The position numbers and the translations under genes were made by a program. 64,000 nucleotides of DNA, taken from assembly GCA_963805645.1 (NCBI GenBank), contig CAWDVA010000007.1, positions 620,001 through 684,000 on the forward strand, written 5' to 3'. Positions 45,396 to 53,136 of this stretch are shown here, piece after piece (positions within the stretch are counted from its first letter, which is position 1; the number at the start of each line of letters is the position of its first letter). The notes beneath the pieces were generated by a model that saw nothing but the letters and a program-made list of their open reading frames with translations, was not told the origin of the DNA and made no database searches. The stretch is from CAVXEH01 sp963805645 (GTDB lineage Bacteria; Chloroflexota; Limnocylindria; QHBO01).

Positions 45396-46802
45396 ATGAG
45401 GAAGCGAGCGGCGGAGATCCCGGACTGGGATCGCGCCACCGACCAGCTCGTCGAGCACCTGCGAGCCCTGATCCGCATTCCCAGCGTCAACCCGCCCGAG
45501 GGCGGGCCGGCACTCGCCGCGGGACGCGATCCCACCGGTGGCGAGACCGCCGCCGCCCGCTACTGCGCCGACGTCCTGGCCGACGCCGGGATTGCCGCCG
45601 AGGTGCTGGAGACCGCGCCGGGTCGGGGGAGCTGCTTCGCTCGTCTGCCGGCCACCGTTCGCCATCCCGAGCCGCCGCTGATCCTGATGTCCCACGTGGA
45701 CGTGGTGCCGGTGGAGGCATCGGCCTGGACCCATGACCCGTTTGGCGCCGACCTGGAGGACGGCGTGATCTGGGGCCGAGGGGCGGTGGACATGAAGCAG
45801 ATGGTGGCCATGGAGCTGGGGGTCATGACCGCGCTCGCCGCCTCGCCCGCGCCGCGGCGCCGTGACGTGATCTTCGCGTCGGTCGCCGACGAGGAGGCCG
45901 GCGGCGTCTTTGGCGCGCTGCACTGGGTCCGCGAGCGACCGGACCTCTTCCAGGCCACCGACGGCCGCCCGGCCGAGGCCGCCATCAACGAGGTGGGCGG
46001 CTATACGGTGACCATCGGCGGCCGGCGAATCTACACCATCCAGGTCGCGGAGAAGGGCATCATCTGGACCCGCATCCGGGCCAGCGGCACGCCCGGTCAC
46101 GGCTCCATGCCCCACCACGACAACCCCGCGGTCAAGCTGGCCGCGGCGGTCACGCGCCTGGCGACGGCGCCGCGCCCGGTCCGCCTCATTCCGGTCGTGG
46201 CCGACTTCCTGACCGCCCTGGGCCTGGGCTCCGTGGTCCGTGCGGCGGAGGCCGGCGACGAGGACGCCATCCGCAACGAGCTCGAGACCCGCGTCGAGGA
46301 CCCGGTCATGCGGCGCTCCCTGGACGCGATGCTCCGCGACACGGTGACCCCGAACGTGATCCACGTGGGGCAGAAGATGAACGTGATCGCGGGGTCGGGC
46401 GAGGCGGAGGTGGACGTTCGCACCCTGCCCGGCACGGACCAGGAGGCGTTCCTGGCGGCGCTCCAGGCCCGGGCCGGCGACGAGGTCATCGTCGAGTCGG
46501 TGCACACCATGCCCCCGGTCGAGGCATCCCCGGACGCTCCCATCGTCGCGCTCATGGAGCGCGCCCTGCGCCACGCCGACCCCGAGGGAATCCCGGCGCC
46601 CATGATGATCACCCCCGGCACCGATGCGAAGGCCGTCGCCCTGCTGGACATCCCCACCTACGGCTTCTCGCCGCTTCGACTGGAGCCGGATGTCCCGTTC
46701 CTCTCCCTCTTCCACGCCCACGACGAGCGGGTGCCGGTGAGCGCCCTCCGCTTTGGGCTGCCCGTGCTCCACGAGGTGGCGAGCGCCTTCGTGCGCGGGT
46801 AG
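45396..46802 (+). CDS. M20-family metallopeptidase (ArgE/DapE-like)
   Basis: A 468-residue dizinc hydrolase. Metal ligands appear in LILMSHVDVVPVE (His), IWGRGAVDMKQM (Asp) and SVADEEAGG (catalytic Glu and metal Glu). The lid domain has EKGIIWTRIRASGTPGHGSMPHHDNPAVKLA, and a final ligand is in LFHAHDERVPV. It removes acyl or aminoacyl groups from small substrates such as dipeptides. TACGCT at 6 nt suggests a leaderless mRNA. The left four-box module begins about 120 bp after its stop. Confidence 0.9.
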   Translation: MRKRAAEIPDWDRATDQLVEHLRALIRIPSVNPPEGGPALAAGRDPTGGETAAARYCADVLADAGIAAEVLETAPGRGSCFARLPATVRHPEPPLILMSHVDVVPVEASAWTHDPFGADLEDGVIWGRGAVDMKQMVAMELGVMTALAASPAPRRRDVIFASVADEEAGGVFGALHWVRERPDLFQATDGRPAEAAINEVGGYTVTIGGRRIYTIQVAEKGIIWTRIRASGTPGHGSMPHHDNPAVKLAAAVTRLATAPRPVRLIPVVADFLTALGLGSVVRAAEAGDEDAIRNELETRVEDPVMRRSLDAMLRDTVTPNVIHVGQKMNVIAGSGEAEVDVRTLPGTDQEAFLAALQARAGDEVIVESVHTMPPVEASPDAPIVALMERALRHADPEGIPAPMMITPGTDAKAVALLDIPTYGFSPLRLEPDVPFLSLFHAHDERVPVSALRFGLPVLHEVASAFVRG

Positions 46803-46870
46803 GCGGCTCCGACCGCGTCGGCGGCTCCCGACCGCGTCGGCGGCTCCGACCGGGTCGGCGGCTCCCGAGC
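46802..46870 (+). repeat. GC-rich tandem repeat, 18/19-bp unit
   Basis: About 3.7 copies of GGCGGCTCC(C)GACCGCGTC at 46802, 46820, 46839 and 46857, immediately after the M20 stop. A different simple tandem repeat precedes the right-hand module at 47942. Confidence 0.8.
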
Positions 46871-46922
46871 CGCCCCTCCCGAGCGGCCCCTCCGCACCTT
46901 CAGGCCGATTCCCCCTGCCGAC

Positions 46923-47104
46923 TCTTCGATACAACGAACAGGTCCCGCCCATGGGTCCGTTCGGGCAGGGTTCGAAAGGTACATCGAACACCGAGCAGCA
47001 CAAATGCCGCCCCGGGGCGCTCCTCACGCTCACCGGGGTTCGATACAGCGAATGAACCCAGCCCCGCAATCCATTCCGGCGCGAAATGGGCGATAGATCG
47101 AACG
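46923..47104 (+). repeat. Four-box module, left copy
   Basis: Four 18-bp boxes: 46923-46940, 46973-46990, 47037-47054 and 47087-47104, with centres spaced 50, 64 and 50 bp. Box 1 and box 3 contain TTCG-ATACAR-CGAA; box 2 ends TACATCGAACA; box 4 is CGATAGATCGA. By hand count the 182 bp match the right copy at 131 positions with no gap. No coding frame is apparent. Confidence 0.85.
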
Positions 47105-47121
47105 CCCGGATCCCCGACGAT

Positions 47122-47808
47122 TCACCCTCTCGCCTGATTGCGACCCGTTGCTCGCCGGCGAATCCACAGGAGACCGTCGTGCCCCAGCGGCACGCCAGAT
47201 CGCAGCGCGCGAAGCACCTCCCTCGAGCCGGCCGGCAGCGCGCTCTGAATGATGGTCCGCTGCCCACGCATGGCGGTGCGGTTTCTCTGCGTGTCCTCGA
47301 CCGCCAGGATCAGCCGAACCGCCCGCGCGTGCTGCGCCGCGAGCACCTCACGCTTCCGCAATGCGGACCGGTACTGCAGTTGGAAGTCAACGAGCAGCCG
47401 CTCAATCTCAACATGCAGGATCTCCCGCGGGCCGAAGAAGACAAGGTCCGCAGAACGGCCGTGGTCACCGGCGGCGACCTCGATCGCCGGCTGCCAGATG
47501 GGGTGCGCGATGCTCTGCAGAAGCGTCGCCACAGTGAGCTGGCCGGTATCGCGCAGGCTCGGCTCGCGGGCCGGGTATGCGCTCAGGGCCACGTCGAGCC
47601 CAACGGCCCCGGCAACTGCGAAGAGCGTGTTGGCCTGCGCCCGGCCGTCACCCGACCGTAACCTTCCCACCGTCGACGGTGCAACGCCGGCCAGCCGCGC
47701 CACCATTCGGTCGGTCAGTCCAAGGACCGACTGAGCTCGCGTGATCTCCTCTCCAATCCGCGCTGCCTGGCGGCGCGCCCGGATCTCAGCCGGCTCCATC
47801 TTTCGCAT
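47122..47808 (-). CDS. XRE-type HTH protein with nuclease-like C-terminal domain
   Basis: A 228-residue protein. The N-terminal half has a helix-turn-helix region (LGLTDRMVARLAGVAPSTVGRLRSGDGRAQANTLFAVAGAVGLDV). The C-terminal part (PAIEVAAGDHGRSADLVFFGPREILHVEIERLLVDFQLQYRSALRKREVLA) follows a family of actinobacterial-like regulators whose second domain resembles the PD-(D/E)xK nuclease fold; the usual E-x-K is E-x-E here. It is flanked on both sides by the four-box modules, which are good candidates for its binding sites. ATG 47808 has no clear ribosome binding site. Function unknown. Confidence 0.75.
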   Translation of the reverse strand: MRKMEPAEIRARRQAARIGEEITRAQSVLGLTDRMVARLAGVAPSTVGRLRSGDGRAQANTLFAVAGAVGLDVALSAYPAREPSLRDTGQLTVATLLQSIAHPIWQPAIEVAAGDHGRSADLVFFGPREILHVEIERLLVDFQLQYRSALRKREVLAAQHARAVRLILAVEDTQRNRTAMRGQRTIIQSALPAGSREVLRALRSGVPLGHDGLLWIRRRATGRNQARG

Positions 47809-47941
47809 CGTGCCTGCATGATCGGCTTCGACGCTTACCGTTCACGTACGCCAGACCGATGGCGACCGCAACAGCGAACGGGCCCGAGCCCGGCCGAGGG
47901 CCGCCCGGCCCCAGCCGACGCCCCAGCGCCCGAGTCCCAAA

Positions 47942-47983
47942 GCGCCCCTCGCGCCCCTCGCGCCCCTCGCGCCCCTCGCGCCC
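47942..47983 (+). repeat. Tandem 9-bp repeat
   Basis: Four perfect copies of GCGCCCCTC followed by a partial copy, ending 5 bp before the right four-box module. Confidence 0.9.
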
Positions 47984-47988
47984 TGTCC

Positions 47989-48170
47989 TGTTCGATACAG
48001 CGAACAGATCGCGCCGCCACGCGCTGCCGGGCGAGGTTTGTCACCTACAGCGAACATCCCGCAGCACGAACCCCGCCGCCAGGCACCGCTCACGCTCACG
48101 GGTGTTCGATACAGCGAACAATCCCGGCCCCGACATCGGCTCCGGCGCGATGTGGCCGATACATCGACCA
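47989..48170 (+). repeat. Four-box module, right copy
   Basis: Boxes at 47989-48006 and 48103-48120 are the identical 18-mer TGTTCG-ATACAG-CGAACA (6-bp inverted arms). Boxes at 48039-48056 and 48153-48170 are degenerate (CACCTACAGCGAACA and TGGCCGATACATCGACCA). Centre spacing is 50, 64, 50, as in the left copy. It lies upstream of both the XRE-type gene (minus) and fabD (plus). Confidence 0.88.
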
Positions 48171-48255
48171 CGCGAGGGGGCGGAGCCCCTGGCGGCATGG
48201 CGGTGAGGGGCGGCCTGGCGGCGAGGGCGGTTATGGGACGAGGAGCACGCTCGGC

Positions 48256-48261
48256 TATACT
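48256..48261 (+). promoter_or_regulatory. -10 of the fabD operon
   Basis: TATACT, 34 nt before ATG 48296, giving a leader of about 28 nt. It is 85 bp downstream of the right four-box module. Confidence 0.5.
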
Positions 48262-48295
48262 CGCCGGAACTGTTCCGCTCCGACACGCAGCACGC

Positions 48296-49297
48296 ATGAA
48301 CGACCAGACCGATATCGCCGCGACCCCCAGTGAGTCCCTCCGCCGGCACGCGTTCGTGTTCCCCGGCCAGGGTTCGCAGTACGTGGGCATGGGCGCCGAG
48401 CTTGTCGAGCGCTCCCCCGCGGCCGCCGCCGTGCTGGCCCGCGCGGACGAGACGCTGGGCTTCCCGCTCTCCCACCTGATCCTCGAGGGTCCTGCCGAGG
48501 AGCTCGACCTGACCATCAACGCCCAGCCGGCCATCCTGACCACGAGCTTCGCCTACCTCGAGGCGATGCGGGCCGAAGCGGCCGCGGCCGGCATCCGCCT
48601 GGAGCCGATCGAGGTCGCGGGCCATTCCGCCGGCCAGTACGCCGCGGCGGTCGCGGCCGACGCGATCGACTTCGAGACCGCCCTGCGGCTCGTGCGTGAG
48701 CGTGGCCGGATCATGCAGGAACGAGGCATCGACGGCGGAATGGGCGCCGTCATCGGGCTGTCGGACGAGCAGGTCGATGACATCGTGACCCAGGCCCGGG
48801 AGCACGGCGAGATCTCCGTGGCCAACGCCAACGCCCCCGGCCAGATCGTGCTCTCCGGCGTGATCCCGGCCCTGGTCTTCGCCCTGGAGATGAGCAAGAC
48901 GGTGGGCGCCCGGCGCGCGGTGCAGCTGACCGTGAGCGTCGCAAGCCACTCCCCTCTCATGCGCCGGGCCCGCGACGAGTTCGAGAAGATCCTCTCCAAG
49001 GTCCCCTTCCGCGACCCGGTGGTGCCCATGCTGGGCAACGTGCACGCCACGGTGATCCACACCGCCGACGGCCTGCGCACGGAGCTGACCGACCATCTCG
49101 TCCACGGCGTGCAGTGGACCGCCACGGTGCGGCAGATGGTCGCGGATGGCGCAACGGACTTCGTGGAGATCGGTCCGGGTCGGGTCCTCTCCGGGCTCAT
49201 CCGCCGCATCAGCCCGGACGCCACGGTGCACACGACCGACGGCGGGCCCGGCCGCCCGCTCTGGCTTCCGGGACGCACCGAGGAGAGCCCCGGGTGA
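48296..49297 (+). CDS. fabD: Malonyl-CoA:ACP transacylase
   Basis: A 333-residue acyltransferase moving malonyl from CoA to acyl carrier protein. FVFPGQGSQYVGMG is the family opening, GHSAGQYAAAVAADAI carries the active-site Ser (more often GHSLGE), and SVASHSPLM provides the catalytic His. The end (DFVEIGPGRVLSGLIRRI) is complete. ATG 48296 has no Shine-Dalgarno sequence despite a short leader. First gene of a fatty-acid synthesis operon with two condensing enzymes. Confidence 0.95.
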   Translation: MNDQTDIAATPSESLRRHAFVFPGQGSQYVGMGAELVERSPAAAAVLARADETLGFPLSHLILEGPAEELDLTINAQPAILTTSFAYLEAMRAEAAAAGIRLEPIEVAGHSAGQYAAAVAADAIDFETALRLVRERGRIMQERGIDGGMGAVIGLSDEQVDDIVTQAREHGEISVANANAPGQIVLSGVIPALVFALEMSKTVGARRAVQLTVSVASHSPLMRRARDEFEKILSKVPFRDPVVPMLGNVHATVIHTADGLRTELTDHLVHGVQWTATVRQMVADGATDFVEIGPGRVLSGLIRRISPDATVHTTDGGPGRPLWLPGRTEESPG

Positions 49298-50577
49298 CGG
49301 CCCGTCGCGCCGTCGTCACCGGCCTGGGCGTGGTCTCGCCGGTCGGCATCGGGTCCGACGCCGCCTGGGACAACCTCGTCAACGGGCGCTCCGGCATCGG
49401 CGACATCACGCTCTTCGACGCCTCGGACTACGACGTCCACGTCGCCGGCGAGGTCAAGGGCTTCGACGCCGGTTCCTACATGGACGCCAAGGACGCGCGG
49501 CGGCACGACCGCAACACCCATTTCGCCGTTGCTGCCACGGGCGAGGCCCTCCGCAACGCAGGCCTCCTGAACGCGGACGGCCGCCTGGACACAGCGGAGA
49601 CCGATGCCGACCGGTTCGGGATGGTGTTCGGCACCGGCATCGGCGGGATCGGTCTGATCAGCGAGGGTCTCAAGACGCTCGCGGAGCGCGGCCCGGGCCG
49701 CGTCTCGCCGTTCCTGCTGCCGCACATGATCCCCGACGCCGCGTCGGGAATGGTCGCCATCCAGTACGGGCTGCGCGGACCGAACATGGCCATCGTGAGC
49801 GCGTGCGCGACCGGCGGACACGCCATCGGCGAGGCCATGGAGGCCATCGTCCGCGGCCAGGCGGACCTCATGCTGGGTGCGGGAACGGAGGCCGTGGTGG
49901 TGCCGCTCGCGCTCGCGGGCTTCAGCCAGATGAAGGCGCTGGGCACTCCCATCGACCCGGACACCGGCGAGTACAACCCGGCCATCGCCAGCCGCCCCTT
50001 CGACGCCACTCGAAACGGGTTCGTGGTCGCGGAAGGCAGCGCCGTCCTGGTCCTGGAGGAGCTCGAGCACGCAAGGGCCCGCGGCGCGGCACCCATCGCC
50101 GAGGTGATCGGGTATGGCTCGTCGGCGGACGCCTACCACATGGCGGCACCGGCCGAACGTGGCGAGGGCAACCAGCGCGCCATGCGCGCGGCCCTGGCGC
50201 GCGCCGGCATCGGCCCGGAGGCGGTCGACTACATCAACGCCCACGGGACGAGCACCCCGCTGAACGACCGATACGAGACGCTGGCCATCGAGGCGGTCTT
50301 CGGCGAGCACGCGAAGCGGCTGGCGGTCAGCTCCACGAAGAGCATGACCGGCCACATGATGGGCGCTGCCGGCGCGCTGGAAGGCTTCGTGTGCGCCAAG
50401 GTCCTCCAGACCGGCTGCATTCCACCCACCATCAACCACCGGCACCCCGACCCGGAGCTCACCCTCGACTACGTCCCGAACGTCGCCCGCCAGGCGGAGG
50501 TGCGCGTGGCGCTTTCGAACTCCATGGGCCTCGGGGGCCATAACAGCACCGTCATCCTCCGCCGCTACGAGGAGTGA
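49294..50577 (+). CDS. fabF: 3-oxoacyl-ACP synthase II (first copy)
   Basis: A 427-residue beta-ketoacyl synthase elongating acyl-ACP with malonyl-ACP. The Cys-His-His triad is intact: VSACATGGHAIG, YINAHGTSTPLND and SMTGHMMGAAGALEG. Start GTG 49294 overlaps the fabD stop (GTGA). A second synthase follows 10 bp later. No acpP lies between fabD and this gene, although that is the common order. Confidence 0.94.
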   Translation: MTARRAVVTGLGVVSPVGIGSDAAWDNLVNGRSGIGDITLFDASDYDVHVAGEVKGFDAGSYMDAKDARRHDRNTHFAVAATGEALRNAGLLNADGRLDTAETDADRFGMVFGTGIGGIGLISEGLKTLAERGPGRVSPFLLPHMIPDAASGMVAIQYGLRGPNMAIVSACATGGHAIGEAMEAIVRGQADLMLGAGTEAVVVPLALAGFSQMKALGTPIDPDTGEYNPAIASRPFDATRNGFVVAEGSAVLVLEELEHARARGAAPIAEVIGYGSSADAYHMAAPAERGEGNQRAMRAALARAGIGPEAVDYINAHGTSTPLNDRYETLAIEAVFGEHAKRLAVSSTKSMTGHMMGAAGALEGFVCAKVLQTGCIPPTINHRHPDPELTLDYVPNVARQAEVRVALSNSMGLGGHNSTVILRRYEE

Positions 50578-50587
50578 CCCGCCCGTC

Positions 50588-51841
50588 ATGAGCCGCGAAC
50601 CCGGGCGCCGAGCCGTCATCACCGGTCTGGGCGCCTTCACCCCCATCGGCAACGACCCCGAGACCTTCTGGCGCAACCTGACCGCAGGCGTGAGCGGGGT
50701 CGCCCGTATCGCGAGCTACGACCCCTCCGACGAGGAGGTCCAGATCGCTGCGGAAGTCAAGGACTTCGACCCGAGGACCTGGATCGACTTCAAGGCCGCA
50801 CGCCGCATGAGCCGCTTCAGCCAGCTGGCGGTCGCGGCTGCGGCCCAGGCCATCGAGAGTTCCGGCCTGCAGGTGACCGATGCGAACCGCGACGACATCG
50901 CCGTGGTGGTCAACACTGGCGGCGGCGGCATCGGCGACGTGGCGACCGGCGAGCGCGTCTTCCTGGAGCAGGGCGGCAAGCGGGTCAGCCCGTTCATGGT
51001 GCCCATGCTCTCCCCGTCCATGGCGGCCTGCCAGATCAGCATCCAGAACAAGCTCCGAGGCCCGGTGATCACCTCCGTCGCCGCCTGCGCGTCCGGCGTC
51101 CAGGCCTTCGTTGAGGCGCAGCGGCTCATCGAGCACGGCGACGTGGACGTGGTGATCGCCGGAGGCACGGAGAGCGCCATCCTGCCGGTCGCCTTCGCCG
51201 CGCTGGCCAACATGGGCGCCCTCTCCAAGCGCAACGACGACCCGACCGGAGCCTCGCGCCCCTTCGATGCCACCCGGGACGGGTTCGTCTTCGGCGAGGC
51301 CGCCGGGGTGCTCGTGATCGAGTCCGCCGAGCACGCCGAGCGGCGCGGGGCGACGATCATCGCGGAGGTCGCCGGCGGCGCCCTCACCGGCGATGCGTTC
51401 CACATCAGCGCGCCGGATCCGTCGGGGTACGGCGCCACCCAGGCCATGGTCCGCGCGCTGCGCGATGCAGGCGTGGCGGCCGAAGAGGTGGACTACATCG
51501 TCGCCCACGGGACGAGCACGCCGCTCAACGACGCCACGGAGACGAAGGCGATCCACGCGGCGTTCGGGGAGCACGCGGCGAAGCTGGCGATCAGCAGCAA
51601 CAAGAGCATGGTCGGGCACACCCTGGGCGCCGCCGGCGCGGTCTCCGCCCTCGCCGCCACGCTCGCCATCCGGGATGGCCGCATCCCGCCCACCATCAAC
51701 TACAGCACCCCGGACCCCGATTGCGACCTGGACTACGTGCCCAACACGGCGCGCGACGCCACGGTCCGGCTGGCCCTGGTCAACGGATTCGGGTTCGGCG
51801 GCCAGAACGCCGTGGCCGTGTTCAGGCAGTACACGGGGTAG
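50588..51841 (+). CDS. fabF: 3-oxoacyl-ACP synthase II (second copy)
   Basis: A 417-residue condensing enzyme, clearly related to the preceding one but well diverged. The triad is also intact: SVAACASGVQAFVEA, YIVAHGTSTPLND and SMVGHTLGAAGAVSA. It is therefore a working synthase and not a chain-length-factor partner. It may differ in chain-length or branched-chain preference. Last gene of fabD-fabF-fabF. Confidence 0.93.
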   Translation: MSREPGRRAVITGLGAFTPIGNDPETFWRNLTAGVSGVARIASYDPSDEEVQIAAEVKDFDPRTWIDFKAARRMSRFSQLAVAAAAQAIESSGLQVTDANRDDIAVVVNTGGGGIGDVATGERVFLEQGGKRVSPFMVPMLSPSMAACQISIQNKLRGPVITSVAACASGVQAFVEAQRLIEHGDVDVVIAGGTESAILPVAFAALANMGALSKRNDDPTGASRPFDATRDGFVFGEAAGVLVIESAEHAERRGATIIAEVAGGALTGDAFHISAPDPSGYGATQAMVRALRDAGVAAEEVDYIVAHGTSTPLNDATETKAIHAAFGEHAAKLAISSNKSMVGHTLGAAGAVSALAATLAIRDGRIPPTINYSTPDPDCDLDYVPNTARDATVRLALVNGFGFGGQNAVAVFRQYTG

Positions 51842-51976
51842 GCAGCGGGCCGAATCGGCGCCTGCGTCAGCCGATCGGACTACCCTGTCAAACGCGAGCG
51901 CGCCGTCACCGTGAGCGGCCCACGGTACGCGGGCGACCGGGACCATTGGCCCGCTGTGTCGCCCGCCGGCGTGCCG

Positions 51977-51982
51977 TAGGAT
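51977..51982 (+). promoter_or_regulatory. -10 of a leaderless leader peptide
   Basis: TAGGAT, exactly 6 nt before ATG 51989. Confidence 0.5.
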
Positions 51983-51988
51983 CCGGTC

Positions 51989-52039
51989 ATGACAGTGCAT
52001 GCTGCCCGCACTCGCTGCCTGGCGGTACCTCGGCCATGA
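51989..52039 (+). CDS. Possible 16-aa leader peptide
   Basis: The frame MTVHAARTRCLAVPRP begins 6 nt after TAGGAT and ends with a TGA that overlaps the ATG of the next gene (ATGA). The arrangement fits a leaderless transcript with the downstream membrane protein translated by coupling. A parallel case lies at 30826. Confidence 0.4.
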   Translation: MTVHAARTRCLAVPRP

Positions 52040-52467
52040 CCGAGGTCAACGGTCTGCGCCTCGCGTACCGCGGGCTGGTCGCGGGGCTCGCCGCCGGCTG
52101 GGTCTGGCTGGCCTTCACGCTCGCCGGCCTCCTCGCCGTGGGCGTCGATCCCCTGGGCCCGGTGCGCCCGCTCGGCGACGGCCCGGCGTGGGCGGCGATC
52201 GCGGGCCTCGCGGTCGCGCAGCTGGTGGCGGGCTTCGTGGGCCTCTGCTTCAGCTACTTCTTCGGTCGCTACTTCACCATCCGTTCCACGTTGGCCGTGT
52301 CGGCCACCGCCTTTGCGTTCCTTGGCTGGCTCGCGGTCGCCGACCTCGCGGGAGCGGACACGCTGCGCTGGTCGGTCCAGGCGGTCCTGGCGATCGCCTC
52401 GCTGGCCTACGGCGCCACGCTGGGGAGCGCCATCCCGGTCCGCGGCGAGGTGCTGCGCGGGGCCTGA
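52036..52467 (+). CDS. Four-helix membrane protein of unknown function
   Basis: A 143-residue protein with four membrane helices (GLVAGLAAGWVWLAFTLAGLLAV; WAAIAGLAVAQLVAGFVGLCFSYFFG; STLAVSATAFAFLGWLAVADL; VQAVLAIASLAYGATLGSAIPV). Its ATG overlaps the stop of the 16-residue frame upstream. It converges on the Nudix gene. No family recognised. Confidence 0.65.
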   Translation: MTEVNGLRLAYRGLVAGLAAGWVWLAFTLAGLLAVGVDPLGPVRPLGDGPAWAAIAGLAVAQLVAGFVGLCFSYFFGRYFTIRSTLAVSATAFAFLGWLAVADLAGADTLRWSVQAVLAIASLAYGATLGSAIPVRGEVLRGA

Positions 52468-52484
52468 TCGACGGCCGGACCGCT

Positions 52485-53081
52485 TCAGCCCTCCGCGTCG
52501 TCGCCGGTCACGTACAACTCCGGTTCAACGTGCGGCCCGTGCCCCGGCAGGGATGCCAGCCAGTCGCGCAGAGCGCTCTCGGCGGTGCTGAAGGCCAGCG
52601 CGTCCCAGGGGATCTCGTCCGGCGCGAAGCCGCGCACCTCGGTGGTCTCGAGACCCGGCGTCGGCTCGCCGCCCACCACCTGTGCCTCGTAGATCACGGT
52701 GACGACGCCTGCGTGGGGCCGCGAGTACACGCCGATGAGCCGCCCCACCTCGACCCGCAGCCGGGTCTCCTCCTCCGTCTCGCGCCGCGCGCCCTCCTGG
52801 GCGGCCTCGCCGAGCTCCAGGAAACCGCCGGGGTAGCTCCACAGGCCACGGCCGGGCTCGATGTCCCGGCGTACCAGGAAGACCCGCCCGCCGGCGACGG
52901 GCAGCGTCCCCACCACGATCCGCGGGTTGCGCCAGGTGACGTGCCCATCCGGACAGACCAGGCGCGGCCGGTGGTCCTCCCCGAGGACCTGCGTGCTCAG
53001 CGGCCTGCCGCAGGCCGGGCAGAAGCGCGGCTCGTCGCCGAGCGTCAACGGGAAGTGGAGGGGCCCCGGATCCGTCGCCAT
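52485..53081 (-). CDS. Nudix hydrolase with N-terminal zinc ribbon
   Basis: A 198-residue protein. The zinc ribbon is FCPACGRPL...RLVCPDGHVTWRNPR, and the Nudix box reads GGFLELGEAAQEGARRETEEET followed by LRVEV, matching GX5EX7REUXEEXGU closely. It resembles NudC-like or ADP-ribose-type hydrolases clearing nucleotide derivatives. ATG 53081 was chosen over ATG 53090 because TACGAT (53089-53094) lies 7 nt upstream and overlaps the earlier codon. Divergent from cysS. Confidence 0.9.
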   Translation of the reverse strand: MATDPGPLHFPLTLGDEPRFCPACGRPLSTQVLGEDHRPRLVCPDGHVTWRNPRIVVGTLPVAGGRVFLVRRDIEPGRGLWSYPGGFLELGEAAQEGARRETEEETRLRVEVGRLIGVYSRPHAGVVTVIYEAQVVGGEPTPGLETTEVRGFAPDEIPWDALAFSTAESALRDWLASLPGHGPHVEPELYVTGDDAEG

Positions 53082-53088
53082 CGGGCTC

Positions 53089-53094
53089 ATCGTA
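53089..53094 (-). promoter_or_regulatory. -10 of a leaderless gene (Nudix)
   Basis: TACGAT on the minus strand, 7 nt before ATG 53081. Confidence 0.5.
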
Positions 53095-53124
53095 CGGAAT
53101 CAGGGAAGCGTCCGGCGGCGCCGG

Positions 53125-53130
53125 TACAAT
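53125..53130 (+). promoter_or_regulatory. -10 of a leaderless gene (cysS)
   Basis: TACAAT, exactly 6 nt before ATG 53137. Confidence 0.6.
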
Positions 53131-53136
53131 GCGGCC

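Noticed and set aside
44415..47267. 950-residue minus-strand open frame opposite the CruF-like and M20 genes
   Set aside because: The plus strand carries conserved protein motifs; the minus frame shows none and has shadow-like composition.
50588..51841. Second FabF as a polyketide chain-length factor
   Set aside because: The active-site Cys is present (AACASG); a chain-length factor would have lost it.
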